Part shown: one piece after another, positions 1 to 5,225 of the stretch
Position numbering within the stretch: the stretch's first letter is position 1
How the letters are laid out: every line of letters begins with the position of its first letter
Source of the DNA: Bryobacterales bacterium
GTDB lineage: Bacteria; Acidobacteriota; Terriglobia; Bryobacterales; Bryobacteraceae
Length of the DNA: 5,326 nt
NCBI GenBank assembly: GCA_003139735.1
Contig: PLGA01000155.1
Coordinates: forward strand, 1 to 5,326
Reading direction: 5' to 3'
Made by a program: the position numbers and the translations under genes
The notes under the pieces: model-generated
The model's database searches: none
Seen by the model: only the letters and a program-made list of their open reading frames with translations
Told to the model about the DNA's origin: nothing

Positions 1-471
1 GATCAGAAGCTTGGTCCGCGGCGCCGGCTGTCCCGCGGCGGCGCCGGGCTTCGCTCCCGGCTCCGGTTCCAGCGCCTTTTTCTCCTGAATCGCCCGTTCC
101 GCCCGCTCGATGCTCTCCGCCAGCCTGGCTTTGTCGACCGGCTTCAACAGGTAGTCCATGGCATCCAGCCGAAATGCCTCCACCGCGTATTGATCGTAGG
201 CTGTGACGAAGATGAAACGCGGCGGTTCCAGTCCCTTTTCCCGCAGGCGGCGCACCACGCCCATGCCGTCCAGACCAGGCATGTGAACGTCCAGAAACAC
301 CACGTCCGGGGTCAGCTTTTGGATCAGTTCCAGCGCTTCCAAACCGTTGGAACCGGTTGCAATTACTTCGACTTCCGGGAAATCGCGCAACAGGAAGACG
401 AGCTCGTCGCGCGCCAGCGATTCATCGTCCACGACAATCGTAGTTATGGCGGAAGTAGCACGCTCGCGCAT
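1..471 (-). CDS. LytTR-family response regulator, N-terminal receiver part (partial, cut by left edge)
   Basis: The visible 157 residues form a CheY-like receiver domain followed by a Pro/Ala/Gly/Glu-rich linker. Visible motifs are the acidic pair D15-D16 in IVVDDE, the phosphoacceptor D61 in FLDVHMPG, T90 in FVTAY, and K110 in DYLLKP. The phrase AYDQYAVEAF (91-100) followed by DYLLKP is typical of LytTR regulators (AlgR/LytR type), in which a LytTR DNA-binding domain follows the linker. That domain would lie outside the window, and the last visible residues (RTKLLI) fit the start of such a domain. The protein would be a cytoplasmic transcription regulator phosphorylated by a partner histidine kinase, not seen here. 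The ATG at 471 has no Shine-Dalgarno but sits 10 nt after an extended -10 box, so the message may be nearly leaderless. The receiver assignment is strong; the LytTR output is inferred from the receiver's style. Confidence 0.92.
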   Translation of the reverse strand, partial: MRERATSAITTIVVDDESLARDELVFLLRDFPEVEVIATGSNGLEALELIQKLTPDVVFLDVHMPGLDGMGVVRRLREKGLEPPRFIFVTAYDQYAVEAFRLDAMDYLLKPVDKARLAESIERAERAIQEKKALEPEPGAKPGAAAGQPAPRTKLLI

Positions 472-477
472 GGAAGC

Positions 478-486
478 TGGTATTAT
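478..486 (+). promoter_or_regulatory. Extended -10 promoter for the inositol-phosphate synthase gene (putative)
   Basis: The sequence TGGTATTAT matches the extended -10 pattern TGnTATAAT with one mismatch. A start point near 491-493 would leave a leader of about 22-24 nt that includes the AGGAG at 503-507, a sensible spacing. No convincing -35 box is seen. It overlaps a promoter on the other strand. Confidence 0.45.
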
Positions 487-490
487 ATCA
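482..490 (-). promoter_or_regulatory. Extended -10 promoter for the response regulator gene (putative)
   Basis: On the minus strand the sequence reads TGATATAAT, a perfect extended -10 (TGnTATAAT). The -35 position about 17 bp upstream reads GTTCTC, a poor match, which an extended -10 can tolerate. The predicted start point near 475-477 is only a few bases before the ATG at 471, so the transcript would be leaderless or nearly so. This agrees with the absence of a Shine-Dalgarno there. Confidence 0.45.
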
Positions 491-502
491 ATTTCGGGAA
501 CT

Positions 503-507
503 AGGAG
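503..507 (+). promoter_or_regulatory. Ribosome binding site that fixes the TTG start at 515
   Basis: AGGAG lies 7 nt before TTG 515. In-frame ATG codons further upstream (347, 446, 470) lack such a site and would add residues that do not resemble the family's N terminus. Confidence 0.8.
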
Positions 508-514
508 AACGAAT

Positions 515-1834
515 TTGGCCAATCGTGACGCCGTCCAAATTGCGCCCGCCGAGGGCAAATTGGGCGTTTTGATACCCGGCATTGGCGCGGTAACCACCAC
601 TTTTATCGCCGGCCTGGAAGCCATGAAACGCGGCTTGGGGAAGCCCATCGGCTCCCTGACCCAGTTGGGAACCGTCCGCTTGGGGAAACGCACCGAAGGT
701 CGCACCCCCGCTATCAAGGACTTCGTACCGCTGGCGAACACGGAGGACCTGGTCGTCGGCGGCTGGGACATTTTCGAGGATAACGCCTATGAAGCGGCGG
801 TAAAGGCCGGAGTGCTCGATACCGCGCTCCTCGACCAGGTTAAGGATCGCCTTTCGGCCATCAAGCCGATGAAGGCGGTGTTCGATCCGAAGTTCGTCAC
901 GCGCCTCCACGGCCCCAACGTGAAGACGGGCGGCTCCAAGATGGACTACGCCGAGATGGTCATGGACGACATCCGGCAGTTCAAGGAGAAGACCGGCGCG
1001 TCGCGCCTGACCATGATCTGGTGCGGTTCGACCGAGGTCTACCACCAGGCGGCCGCCGTGCACGCCACACTCAAGGATTTCGAGTGCGGGCTCCAAAAGG
1101 ACGACCCTGAGATCTCGCCCAGCCAGATCTACGCCTATGCGGCCCTGAAGATGGGCGTTCCCCACGCCAACGGCGCGCCGCACATGACCACCGACATGCC
1201 GGCGCTGCTCGAACTGGCGCGCGACCGCAACGTGCCCGTCAGCGGAAAGGATTACAAGAGCGGCCAGACGTTCATGAAGACCCTCATCGCGCCGGGGCTG
1301 AAATCGCGCATGCTGGGGCTCAACGGGTGGTTCTCCACCAACATCCTGGGCAATCGCGACGGCGAGGTCTTGGACGATCCGGGTTCGTTCCGCTCCAAGG
1401 AGGTCACCAAGTCCTCTTCGCTCGAACACATCCTCCAGAAGAGTCTTTACCCCGATCTGTACAGCAATTACTATCACAAGGTCCGTATCGAGTACTACCC
1501 GCCGCGTGGCGACGCCAAGGAAGGCTGGGATAACATAGACATCTTCGGATGGCTCGGCTACCCCATGCAGATCAAGATCAATTTTCTCTGCCGCGATTCC
1601 ATCCTGGCCGCCCCGCTGGTTCTGGATCTTGTTCTATTCATGGATCTTGCGCAGCGCGCTGGGATGCGGGGCATCCAGGAGTGGCTGTCCTTCTACTTCA
1701 AGGGCCCGATGCACGCGCCCGAGGTCTACCCCGAGCACGACATCTTCATCCAGCTCATGAAGCTCAAGAACACGTTGCGTTGGATGAGGGGCGAAGATCT
1801 GATTACTCACTTGGGTCTGGAATATTACGATTAG
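515..1834 (+). CDS. ino1: Inositol-3-phosphate synthase (myo-inositol-1-phosphate synthase)
   Basis: The enzyme converts glucose 6-phosphate to 1D-myo-inositol 3-phosphate with bound NAD, the first step to inositol lipids and other inositol compounds; it acts in the cytoplasm. The 439 residues carry a glycine-rich NAD-binding motif near the N terminus (PGIGAVTTTF, 21-30). The Inos-1-P_synth region follows, with SGKDYKSGQT (243-252), NILGNRDG (276-283), a KSSS segment just after, and FLCRDSILAAPLVLDL (from 357). These lysine-rich and DSILAAP blocks are family hallmarks. The length lies between the shorter archaeal/actinobacterial enzymes and the roughly 500-residue eukaryotic ones. TTG is chosen as start because of AGGAG 7 nt upstream and because the protein then begins MANRDAVQIAP. 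An ATG at 470 is in frame but would overlap the divergent gene's start codon. The epimerase gene 58 bp downstream may be co-transcribed. Confidence 0.93.
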   Translation: MANRDAVQIAPAEGKLGVLIPGIGAVTTTFIAGLEAMKRGLGKPIGSLTQLGTVRLGKRTEGRTPAIKDFVPLANTEDLVVGGWDIFEDNAYEAAVKAGVLDTALLDQVKDRLSAIKPMKAVFDPKFVTRLHGPNVKTGGSKMDYAEMVMDDIRQFKEKTGASRLTMIWCGSTEVYHQAAAVHATLKDFECGLQKDDPEISPSQIYAYAALKMGVPHANGAPHMTTDMPALLELARDRNVPVSGKDYKSGQTFMKTLIAPGLKSRMLGLNGWFSTNILGNRDGEVLDDPGSFRSKEVTKSSSLEHILQKSLYPDLYSNYYHKVRIEYYPPRGDAKEGWDNIDIFGWLGYPMQIKINFLCRDSILAAPLVLDLVLFMDLAQRAGMRGIQEWLSFYFKGPMHAPEVYPEHDIFIQLMKLKNTLRWMRGEDLITHLGLEYYD

Positions 1835-1851
1835 ACGAGCTATCGTTTTAG

Positions 1852-1875
1852 AGACGCCATAGGCCGTTTGCGTCT
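1852..1875 (+). other. Small intergenic inverted repeat between synthase and epimerase genes
   Basis: AGACGC (1852-1857) and GCGTCT (1870-1875) can form a 6-bp stem with a 12-nt loop, ending 9 nt before the epimerase Shine-Dalgarno. No T-run follows directly, so it is a poor terminator. It could be a processing or attenuation hairpin, or chance. Confidence 0.25.
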
Positions 1876-1892
1876 ATCTTGATTAGGAGTGT

Positions 1893-2891
1893 ATGAAGGT
1901 ACTGGTCATTGGGGGCACCCTCTTTATTGGCCGGCTGCTCGTGGAGGAGCTGGTCAAGGGAGGGCACGACGTTGCGGTTCTGCATCGCAAGCCGAAGCAC
2001 GATTTCGGCCGGCGGGTGGAGAACATCGCGGCGGATCGCAACGACGCGGATTCCATGCGCGAAGCCCTTTGGGGGCGGCGGTTCGAAGTGGTTTTCGACA
2101 ACGCCTACGACTGGGAAAACGGCACCACCGCGGCCCAGGTGGAAGCTACCGTGCGCCTCTTCGGCGACTGGATGAGCCGGTACATCTTCATGTCGAGCGT
2201 GGCCGCTTACGGCGACGGACTCAACCATAAGGAAAGCGACCCGCTCGCGCCCGATTACCACCCCGATCCATACGTCCGCCACAAGGCCACCACGGAGCGC
2301 ATGCTGTTTCGGATGCACGCCAAGACGCGCCTGCCGGTAGTCACCTTCCGGCCGCCGTTCGTCTACGGTCCCGGCAATCCGCTCTACCGCGAGCAGTTCT
2401 TTTGGGACCGCCTACGCGCAGGCCGGCCCATCATCATCCCCGGCGACGGCCACCGCCTGATGCAGTTCGTCTACGTTCGCGACCTGGTGGAGGCCATGGT
2501 GCACGCCATGACCGCGCCGCGGGCGGAAGGCGAGGCCTTCAACATCGGCGATTCCAAACCCCTGACGCACATCGAACTGGTGGAGAGGCTCGCCCGGATC
2601 GCGAACGTCGAACCCACCCTGGTGCGCGTGCCGCGCGACGCCATACAGGCCGCCGGCGGCAGCGCCATGACCGAGCCCTATTACTTCGGCGAATACCTCG
2701 ACCTGCCACCCATCACCGAGTACATGGGCAAGGCGCCGCGCGTTCTGAAAATGAAGATGACGCCCTTCGACGTCGGTTTGAAGGAGACGTACCGCTGGTG
2801 CGTACGCAATCACAAGCCGCGCTCGGCCGGATTCGAGTTCGACGACCGGCTGATGGGCATGTCGCGCGCCGGCTCTCCCGCCAGCGTCTAA
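1893..2891 (+). CDS. NAD-dependent epimerase/dehydratase (extended SDR family)
   Basis: This is a 332-residue Rossmann-fold protein of the extended short-chain dehydrogenase family, which act on nucleotide sugars and related substrates. The N terminus MKVLVIGGTLFIG carries the GGTxxxG-type dinucleotide-binding loop (residues 7-13), which confirms the start at 1893. An AGGAG lies only 3 nt before the ATG, slightly close. Other landmarks are FMSSVAAYG (99-107) and the catalytic-type YxxxK at Y127-K131 in PYVRHKATTE. RPPFVYGPGN and GDGHRLMQFVYVRDLVEAM (from 184) follow, then FNIGD. The style resembles the CSP41-like/isoflavone-reductase-like epimerases common in soil bacteria, so the substrate cannot be named. 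It follows the inositol-phosphate synthase in the same direction with no strong terminator between, so a role in modifying inositol- or sugar-derived products is possible but unproven. The C-terminal roughly 25 residues look like a variable tail. Confidence 0.88.
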   Translation: MKVLVIGGTLFIGRLLVEELVKGGHDVAVLHRKPKHDFGRRVENIAADRNDADSMREALWGRRFEVVFDNAYDWENGTTAAQVEATVRLFGDWMSRYIFMSSVAAYGDGLNHKESDPLAPDYHPDPYVRHKATTERMLFRMHAKTRLPVVTFRPPFVYGPGNPLYREQFFWDRLRAGRPIIIPGDGHRLMQFVYVRDLVEAMVHAMTAPRAEGEAFNIGDSKPLTHIELVERLARIANVEPTLVRVPRDAIQAAGGSAMTEPYYFGEYLDLPPITEYMGKAPRVLKMKMTPFDVGLKETYRWCVRNHKPRSAGFEFDDRLMGMSRAGSPASV

Positions 2892-2910
2892 CCCCTTACT
2901 CTTAGTGGCG

Positions 2911-2934
2911 CAGACGATCGTTTTCTGTCGTCTG
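2911..2934. terminator. Hairpin in convergent intergenic gap, likely bidirectional terminator
   Basis: CAGACGA (2911-2917) pairs with TCGTCTG (2928-2934), a perfect 7-bp stem with a 10-nt loop. It sits between the stop of the rightward epimerase (2891) and the stop of the leftward deacetylase (2944), where a shared terminator is expected. The plus-strand downstream tract (TGTCTTTGATT) is only moderately T-rich, and the minus strand has no T-run. Intrinsic termination is therefore weak on sequence alone. Confidence 0.5.
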
Positions 2935-2943
2935 TGTCTTTGA

Positions 2944-3813
2944 TTACTTGGGGAACATCGTCCGCAGTTGGTCGATGCTGGCCCGCGTCCCGTACTCGCA
3001 CAACTGGAAGGCTTCGGCGTGTTCGATCTTCCCGCCCGGGCTGGCGCCGTAGCGCGCCACCAGCGCGGCCCGGATCGCCGGGGAGATCCGTCCCCCGCGC
3101 GATTGAGAGAGCCACTGTTTGCGGGCCGCCGGATCCTTGGGGACTTGGTCGAGGTTTCCGGCCACCCACGGCAGCCACTCGTACATCTGCGATACCTGGG
3201 CGTCCAGATCGTCGATCTTGGTGGCCCAGACGTCGTCGATGGCGACGGCCACGTCGGGGCGGAAGGGATTCGGCTGCTGGAAGTTGTCGTCGTAGTACAG
3301 GAAAATCGGGTTCTTGCGCAGCGCCGGAACGTCCGGAACGATGTTCGGAACCACCACCATGTAGGCGGCGTCCTGCACCAGGACTCCGGTGTAGCGGTGG
3401 TCGGGGTGATAATCGTTGGGCCGCGGCGAGAGAACGATATCGGCCTTCCACTGGCGAATCGCGCGGATCACCTCCCGCCGCACTTCGAGCGTGGGCATCA
3501 GCTCGCCATCGTGGTTATTCATGACCTCGTATTCGGCGATGCCGAGCCGGCCGGCCGATTCCTGGGTCTCGATGTACCTGCGCCGGGCCAGCGCGACGCC
3601 GCCCATTTCCTGGTGGCCGGCGTCTCCGTTGGTGACCGAAACGAATTTCACCGCGGCCCCGGCCTTGACGAATTTCGCGGCCGTGCCGCCGAATTTGCCG
3701 TCGCAATCGTCCGGGTGGGCCCCGAAAGCGATCACCCGGAGCGGAGCCTGCTGCGCCATGAGGATCCCAACCGGCAGAAGACTTGCGACCCATAAGAGCG
3801 TGGGCTTCCACAT
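2944..3813 (-). CDS. PIG-L (LmbE-like) family deacetylase, exported
   Basis: The 289-residue protein belongs to the PIG-L/LmbE/MshB metal-dependent N-deacetylase family, which removes acetyl groups from N-acetylglucosamine-type sugars. An N-terminal signal peptide is visible (basic MWK, hydrophobic core to about residue 19, probable cleavage near MA-QQ at 20-21), so it should act outside the cytoplasm. The family motif AHPDD is at 32-36 and HPDH at 136-139. By analogy with MshB, H33, D36 and H139 would bind zinc and D35 would be the catalytic base; all are present. TNGDAGHQEM (61-70) is another family block. The start at ATG 3813 is supported by GGAGG (3820-3824) 6 nt upstream. It begins 21 bp after the tail-tube gene stop, in the same direction, so it is probably the last gene of that operon. 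The substrate is unknown. Most bacterial LmbE proteins are cytoplasmic, so the signal peptide marks a subgroup. Confidence 0.9.
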   Translation of the reverse strand: MWKPTLLWVASLLPVGILMAQQAPLRVIAFGAHPDDCDGKFGGTAAKFVKAGAAVKFVSVTNGDAGHQEMGGVALARRRYIETQESAGRLGIAEYEVMNNHDGELMPTLEVRREVIRAIRQWKADIVLSPRPNDYHPDHRYTGVLVQDAAYMVVVPNIVPDVPALRKNPIFLYYDDNFQQPNPFRPDVAVAIDDVWATKIDDLDAQVSQMYEWLPWVAGNLDQVPKDPAARKQWLSQSRGGRISPAIRAALVARYGASPGGKIEHAEAFQLCEYGTRASIDQLRTMFPK

Positions 3814-3834
3814 AGAGCGCCTCCTCTCCGTCCG

Positions 3835-4281
3835 CTATGTCACCGTGATCGACTGGCACGCGAGCACCAGTTCCTCAATGGCCACGGCGCTCTTTTCGGC
3901 CGAGAGGGCGGCGCCGCTGTAGCGCACGGGCATCGCCTGCGACAGAGTCCACGTCAGCACCACGTTGCGAGCCTCATCGAGGAGCTGAATGACAACCGTA
4001 CGAAAATCTTGCGTCCCATTGGCCACGCTTTGCAGCCATGAGAATAACTCCGTGGAGCCGATCACGCCCCGGCAAAGACGAACTTCCCCCGTCTTGACCA
4101 ATCCGGGGAGCTTGCGCGGCGCGTTGATCCTGTCGTTTCCATTGCGGTATTCGATCACGTCAACCGCCATACTCAGGCCAGAGACTTCCGAGAAGCCCCC
4201 TAAAGCGCTGGTGGGGTCGCCCGCTCCCAGGTTTACCAGAAAGTTGAACCCGCCATACGGGTTGTCGCGAACTACAGCCAT
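3835..4281 (-). CDS. Phage tail tube protein, gp19-like (contractile tail / injection-system tube)
   Basis: The 148-residue protein resembles the T4 gp19-like tail-tube family (conserved phage tail region), which includes the inner-tube subunits of extracellular contractile injection systems such as Afp1/Pvc1. Visible features are the N-terminal NPYGGFNFLVNL (8-19), GGFSEVSGL (28-36), a basic middle (RKLPGLVKTGEVRLCRG, 56-72), and SWLQSVANGTQDFRTVVIQLLDE (81-103). WTLSQAMPVRYSG (111-123) and a C-terminal beta strand with a conserved EE (IEELVLACQSITV) complete it. Such proteins stack as hexameric rings forming a hollow tube inside a contractile sheath. The ATG at 4281 is preceded by AGGAGG (4288-4293) with 6 nt spacing. 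A longer reading up to 4464 is rejected because it would run through the upstream gene. Size is typical for the family. No sheath, baseplate or spike gene is visible beside it. Confidence 0.87.
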   Translation of the reverse strand: MAVVRDNPYGGFNFLVNLGAGDPTSALGGFSEVSGLSMAVDVIEYRNGNDRINAPRKLPGLVKTGEVRLCRGVIGSTELFSWLQSVANGTQDFRTVVIQLLDEARNVVLTWTLSQAMPVRYSGAALSAEKSAVAIEELVLACQSITVT

Positions 4282-4287
4282 TACGTT

Positions 4288-4293
4288 CCTCCT
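4288..4293 (-). promoter_or_regulatory. Shine-Dalgarno of the tube gene overlapping the previous stop codon
   Basis: The perfect AGGAGG shares bases with the TAG stop (4294-4292) of the upstream gene and lies 6 nt before ATG 4281. Ribosomes finishing the first gene would be placed at the start of the second, so the two are probably translationally coupled and made in linked amounts. Confidence 0.75.
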
Positions 4294-5020
4294 AGATCCA
4301 TTGGACTCGGCTGATGCAGATCTCGATCTCCTCCATTGCGGGGCGTGCAGCCATGGAATCGAGGGAGGGCCCCGTCCAGCGGACGGGCCACGCGCCCTCC
4401 ACCCACCAGGTGCGAACGATCCCGGCGGACGCCGAGAGGTGGTTGATCGCCACGGTTCGCACATCCGCCTGGGCGCTGACGATATTCATGCGCCACTGAT
4501 AGAGGTCTTTGTTCAAGGTAATGGCGCGGCGAAGAACGATGTTCGGGTAGGTGGTCCCCCATGGGCTTTGGGCCACGCAAGCGAGCGCGCCGACCTCGCT
4601 AAATCCGTAGGAAATCCCATTGATGACGACGTCGAAGTTCGAGCACGGGTCGATGCGGTCTTCGGGCGCGGCGGACGGCGCGGCGGGCGGGTTCGAGGGC
4701 CCGGCGGCGGGGAACCGAACCACGAGGTCGGCCGAAAGCCCGGCGGCCGGCGCCGGATCGTCGAGCGACAAGACGACCACGCTGTCCGGGGGCATCGCCG
4801 GCGCAACGGAGATCCCGTCCACGAAGGAGACACAGCCGGGCACAGGCACGGCTGCCTGGACCAGGGGCAGACCCAAATCGCCGGCCATGAGCCACGCCGC
4901 GAAAAACCGATCCGCGCGCCGGCCCCCGCCGAAAACCGCAAGCACCCCCGATGTCGCCGGTTTGCTCCGGAACGCCGCGCTGAGGCCGCTGGTATCCTGG
5001 GGATCGAAATCGACCTGCAC
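4292..5020 (-). CDS. Two-part protein: unrecognised N-terminal half plus gp19-like tail-tube C-terminal half
   Basis: The 242-residue protein divides in two. Residues from about 124 to the end resemble the neighbouring tube protein: SNFDVVINGISYGFSEVGAL (127-146), then RRAITLNKDLYQWRMNI (164-180), VRTWWVEGAWPVRWTGPSL (202-220) and AMEEIEICISRV (228-239). These match its GFSEVSGL, WTLSQAMPVRYSG and AIEELVL blocks in order. Residues 1 to about 105 are not a family I recognise. They are hydrophobic and mixed alpha/beta-looking, with GGGRRADRFFAAWLMAGDLG near 31-50, and join the tube domain by a Pro/Ala/Ser linker (about 105-122). No signal peptide is evident. The start is GTG 5020, the first possible start after an in-frame TAG at 5032-5030; no Shine-Dalgarno is seen, so the exact start is less sure than the gene. 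It is the first gene of the leftward run. It could be a second tube or tube-initiator subunit carrying an added domain. Confidence 0.78.
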   Translation of the reverse strand: MQVDFDPQDTSGLSAAFRSKPATSGVLAVFGGGRRADRFFAAWLMAGDLGLPLVQAAVPVPGCVSFVDGISVAPAMPPDSVVVLSLDDPAPAAGLSADLVVRFPAAGPSNPPAAPSAAPEDRIDPCSNFDVVINGISYGFSEVGALACVAQSPWGTTYPNIVLRRAITLNKDLYQWRMNIVSAQADVRTVAINHLSASAGIVRTWWVEGAWPVRWTGPSLDSMAARPAMEEIEICISRVQWI

Positions 5021-5032
5021 GGAACTAAACTA

Positions 5033-5070
5033 CCACGCCGCGGGCCGGTCCGATGGCTTGCGCGGCGTGG
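5033..5070. repeat. GC-rich inverted repeat just upstream of the tail-tube operon
   Basis: CCACGCCGCG (5033-5042) and CGCGGCGTGG (5061-5070) form a perfect 10-bp stem with an 18-nt loop. On the minus strand it ends 12 nt before the GTG at 5020, so it would lie in the operon's 5' leader if transcription starts upstream. It could stabilise the mRNA, act as an attenuator, or bind a protein. No strong T-run follows. Confidence 0.6.
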
Positions 5071-5091
5071 AATTGGGAAGGGGTCACCTAA

Positions 5092-5173
5092 ACAGACCAG
5101 GGACAGACGGATCTGTCCACGCGGCGCAAGGGCGGCGCCTTGGGACAGATTCGTCTGTCCCTGGCGGGCCTGT
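5092..5173. repeat. REP-like double palindrome (BIME-type element)
   Basis: Two 22-bp arms, 5097-5118 and 5143-5164, are inverted copies that pair along their full length, with a single G-T wobble (5110/5151). Each arm is also a palindrome itself: GGACAGA/TCTGTCC (5101-5107, 5112-5118) with a 4-nt loop, and GGGACAGA/TCTGTCCC (5142-5149, 5154-5161) around a TTCG loop. The short flanks ACAG (5092-5095) and CTGT (5170-5173) are also complementary. The spacer can form its own small stem (GGCGC/GCGCC, 5123-5127 and 5135-5139). This arrangement is that of REP doublets mobilised by RAYT (IS200-like Y1) transposases, which are usually dispersed in non-coding DNA. No transposase is in the window, so genome-wide copies are inferred. 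Confidence 0.7.
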
Positions 5174-5208
5174 AACCATGGCGCCAACATTCCCGTCATT
5201 TTCCTTGT

Positions 5209-5221
5209 ATCCTATTAGGAT
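5209..5221. promoter_or_regulatory. 13-bp palindrome over the ribosome binding site of the rightmost gene (possible operator)
   Basis: ATCCTA and TAGGAT flank a single central T. The right half contains AGGA (5217-5220), which lies 5 nt before GTG 5226 and serves as that gene's Shine-Dalgarno. A repressor site or RNA hairpin masking the site is possible, but so short a palindrome may be chance. Confidence 0.25.
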
Positions 5222-5225
5222 TAGT

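Noticed and set aside
347..514. Upstream extension of the inositol-phosphate synthase to an ATG at 347, 446 or 470
   Set aside because: The added residues are Ser/Arg-rich and antisense to the response regulator. TTG 515 has AGGAG at proper distance and gives the expected N terminus.
488..1477. Leftward open frame of 329 codons inside the inositol-phosphate synthase gene
   Set aside because: It is the antisense shadow of a clearly recognised enzyme and has no family features of its own.
1852..1875. Intrinsic terminator between synthase and epimerase genes
   Set aside because: The stem is only 6 bp with a 12-nt loop and no T-run, too weak to call as a terminator; kept only as a low-confidence repeat.
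2968..3795. Rightward open frame of 275 codons antisense to the PIG-L deacetylase
   Set aside because: The minus strand carries the signal peptide, AHPDD and HPDH motifs and a good ribosome site, so this frame is a shadow.
4282..4464. Upstream extension of the 148-residue tube protein to a start at 4464
   Set aside because: It would overlap the preceding tube-like gene over most of its tube domain, and ATG 4281 has a perfect AGGAGG.
3835..5020. The two tube-like genes as one gene split by a frameshift
   Set aside because: Each has its own complete tube domain, stop and start, and the second has a strong ribosome site. They are paralogues in tandem, not halves of one protein.
3989..5218. Long rightward open frame of 409 codons antisense to both tail-tube genes
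   Set aside because: It is low-complexity, rich in Arg/Gly/Pro, has no recognisable domain and no good ribosome site. The opposite strand has two related tube proteins with strong motifs. High GC readily yields such shadow frames.
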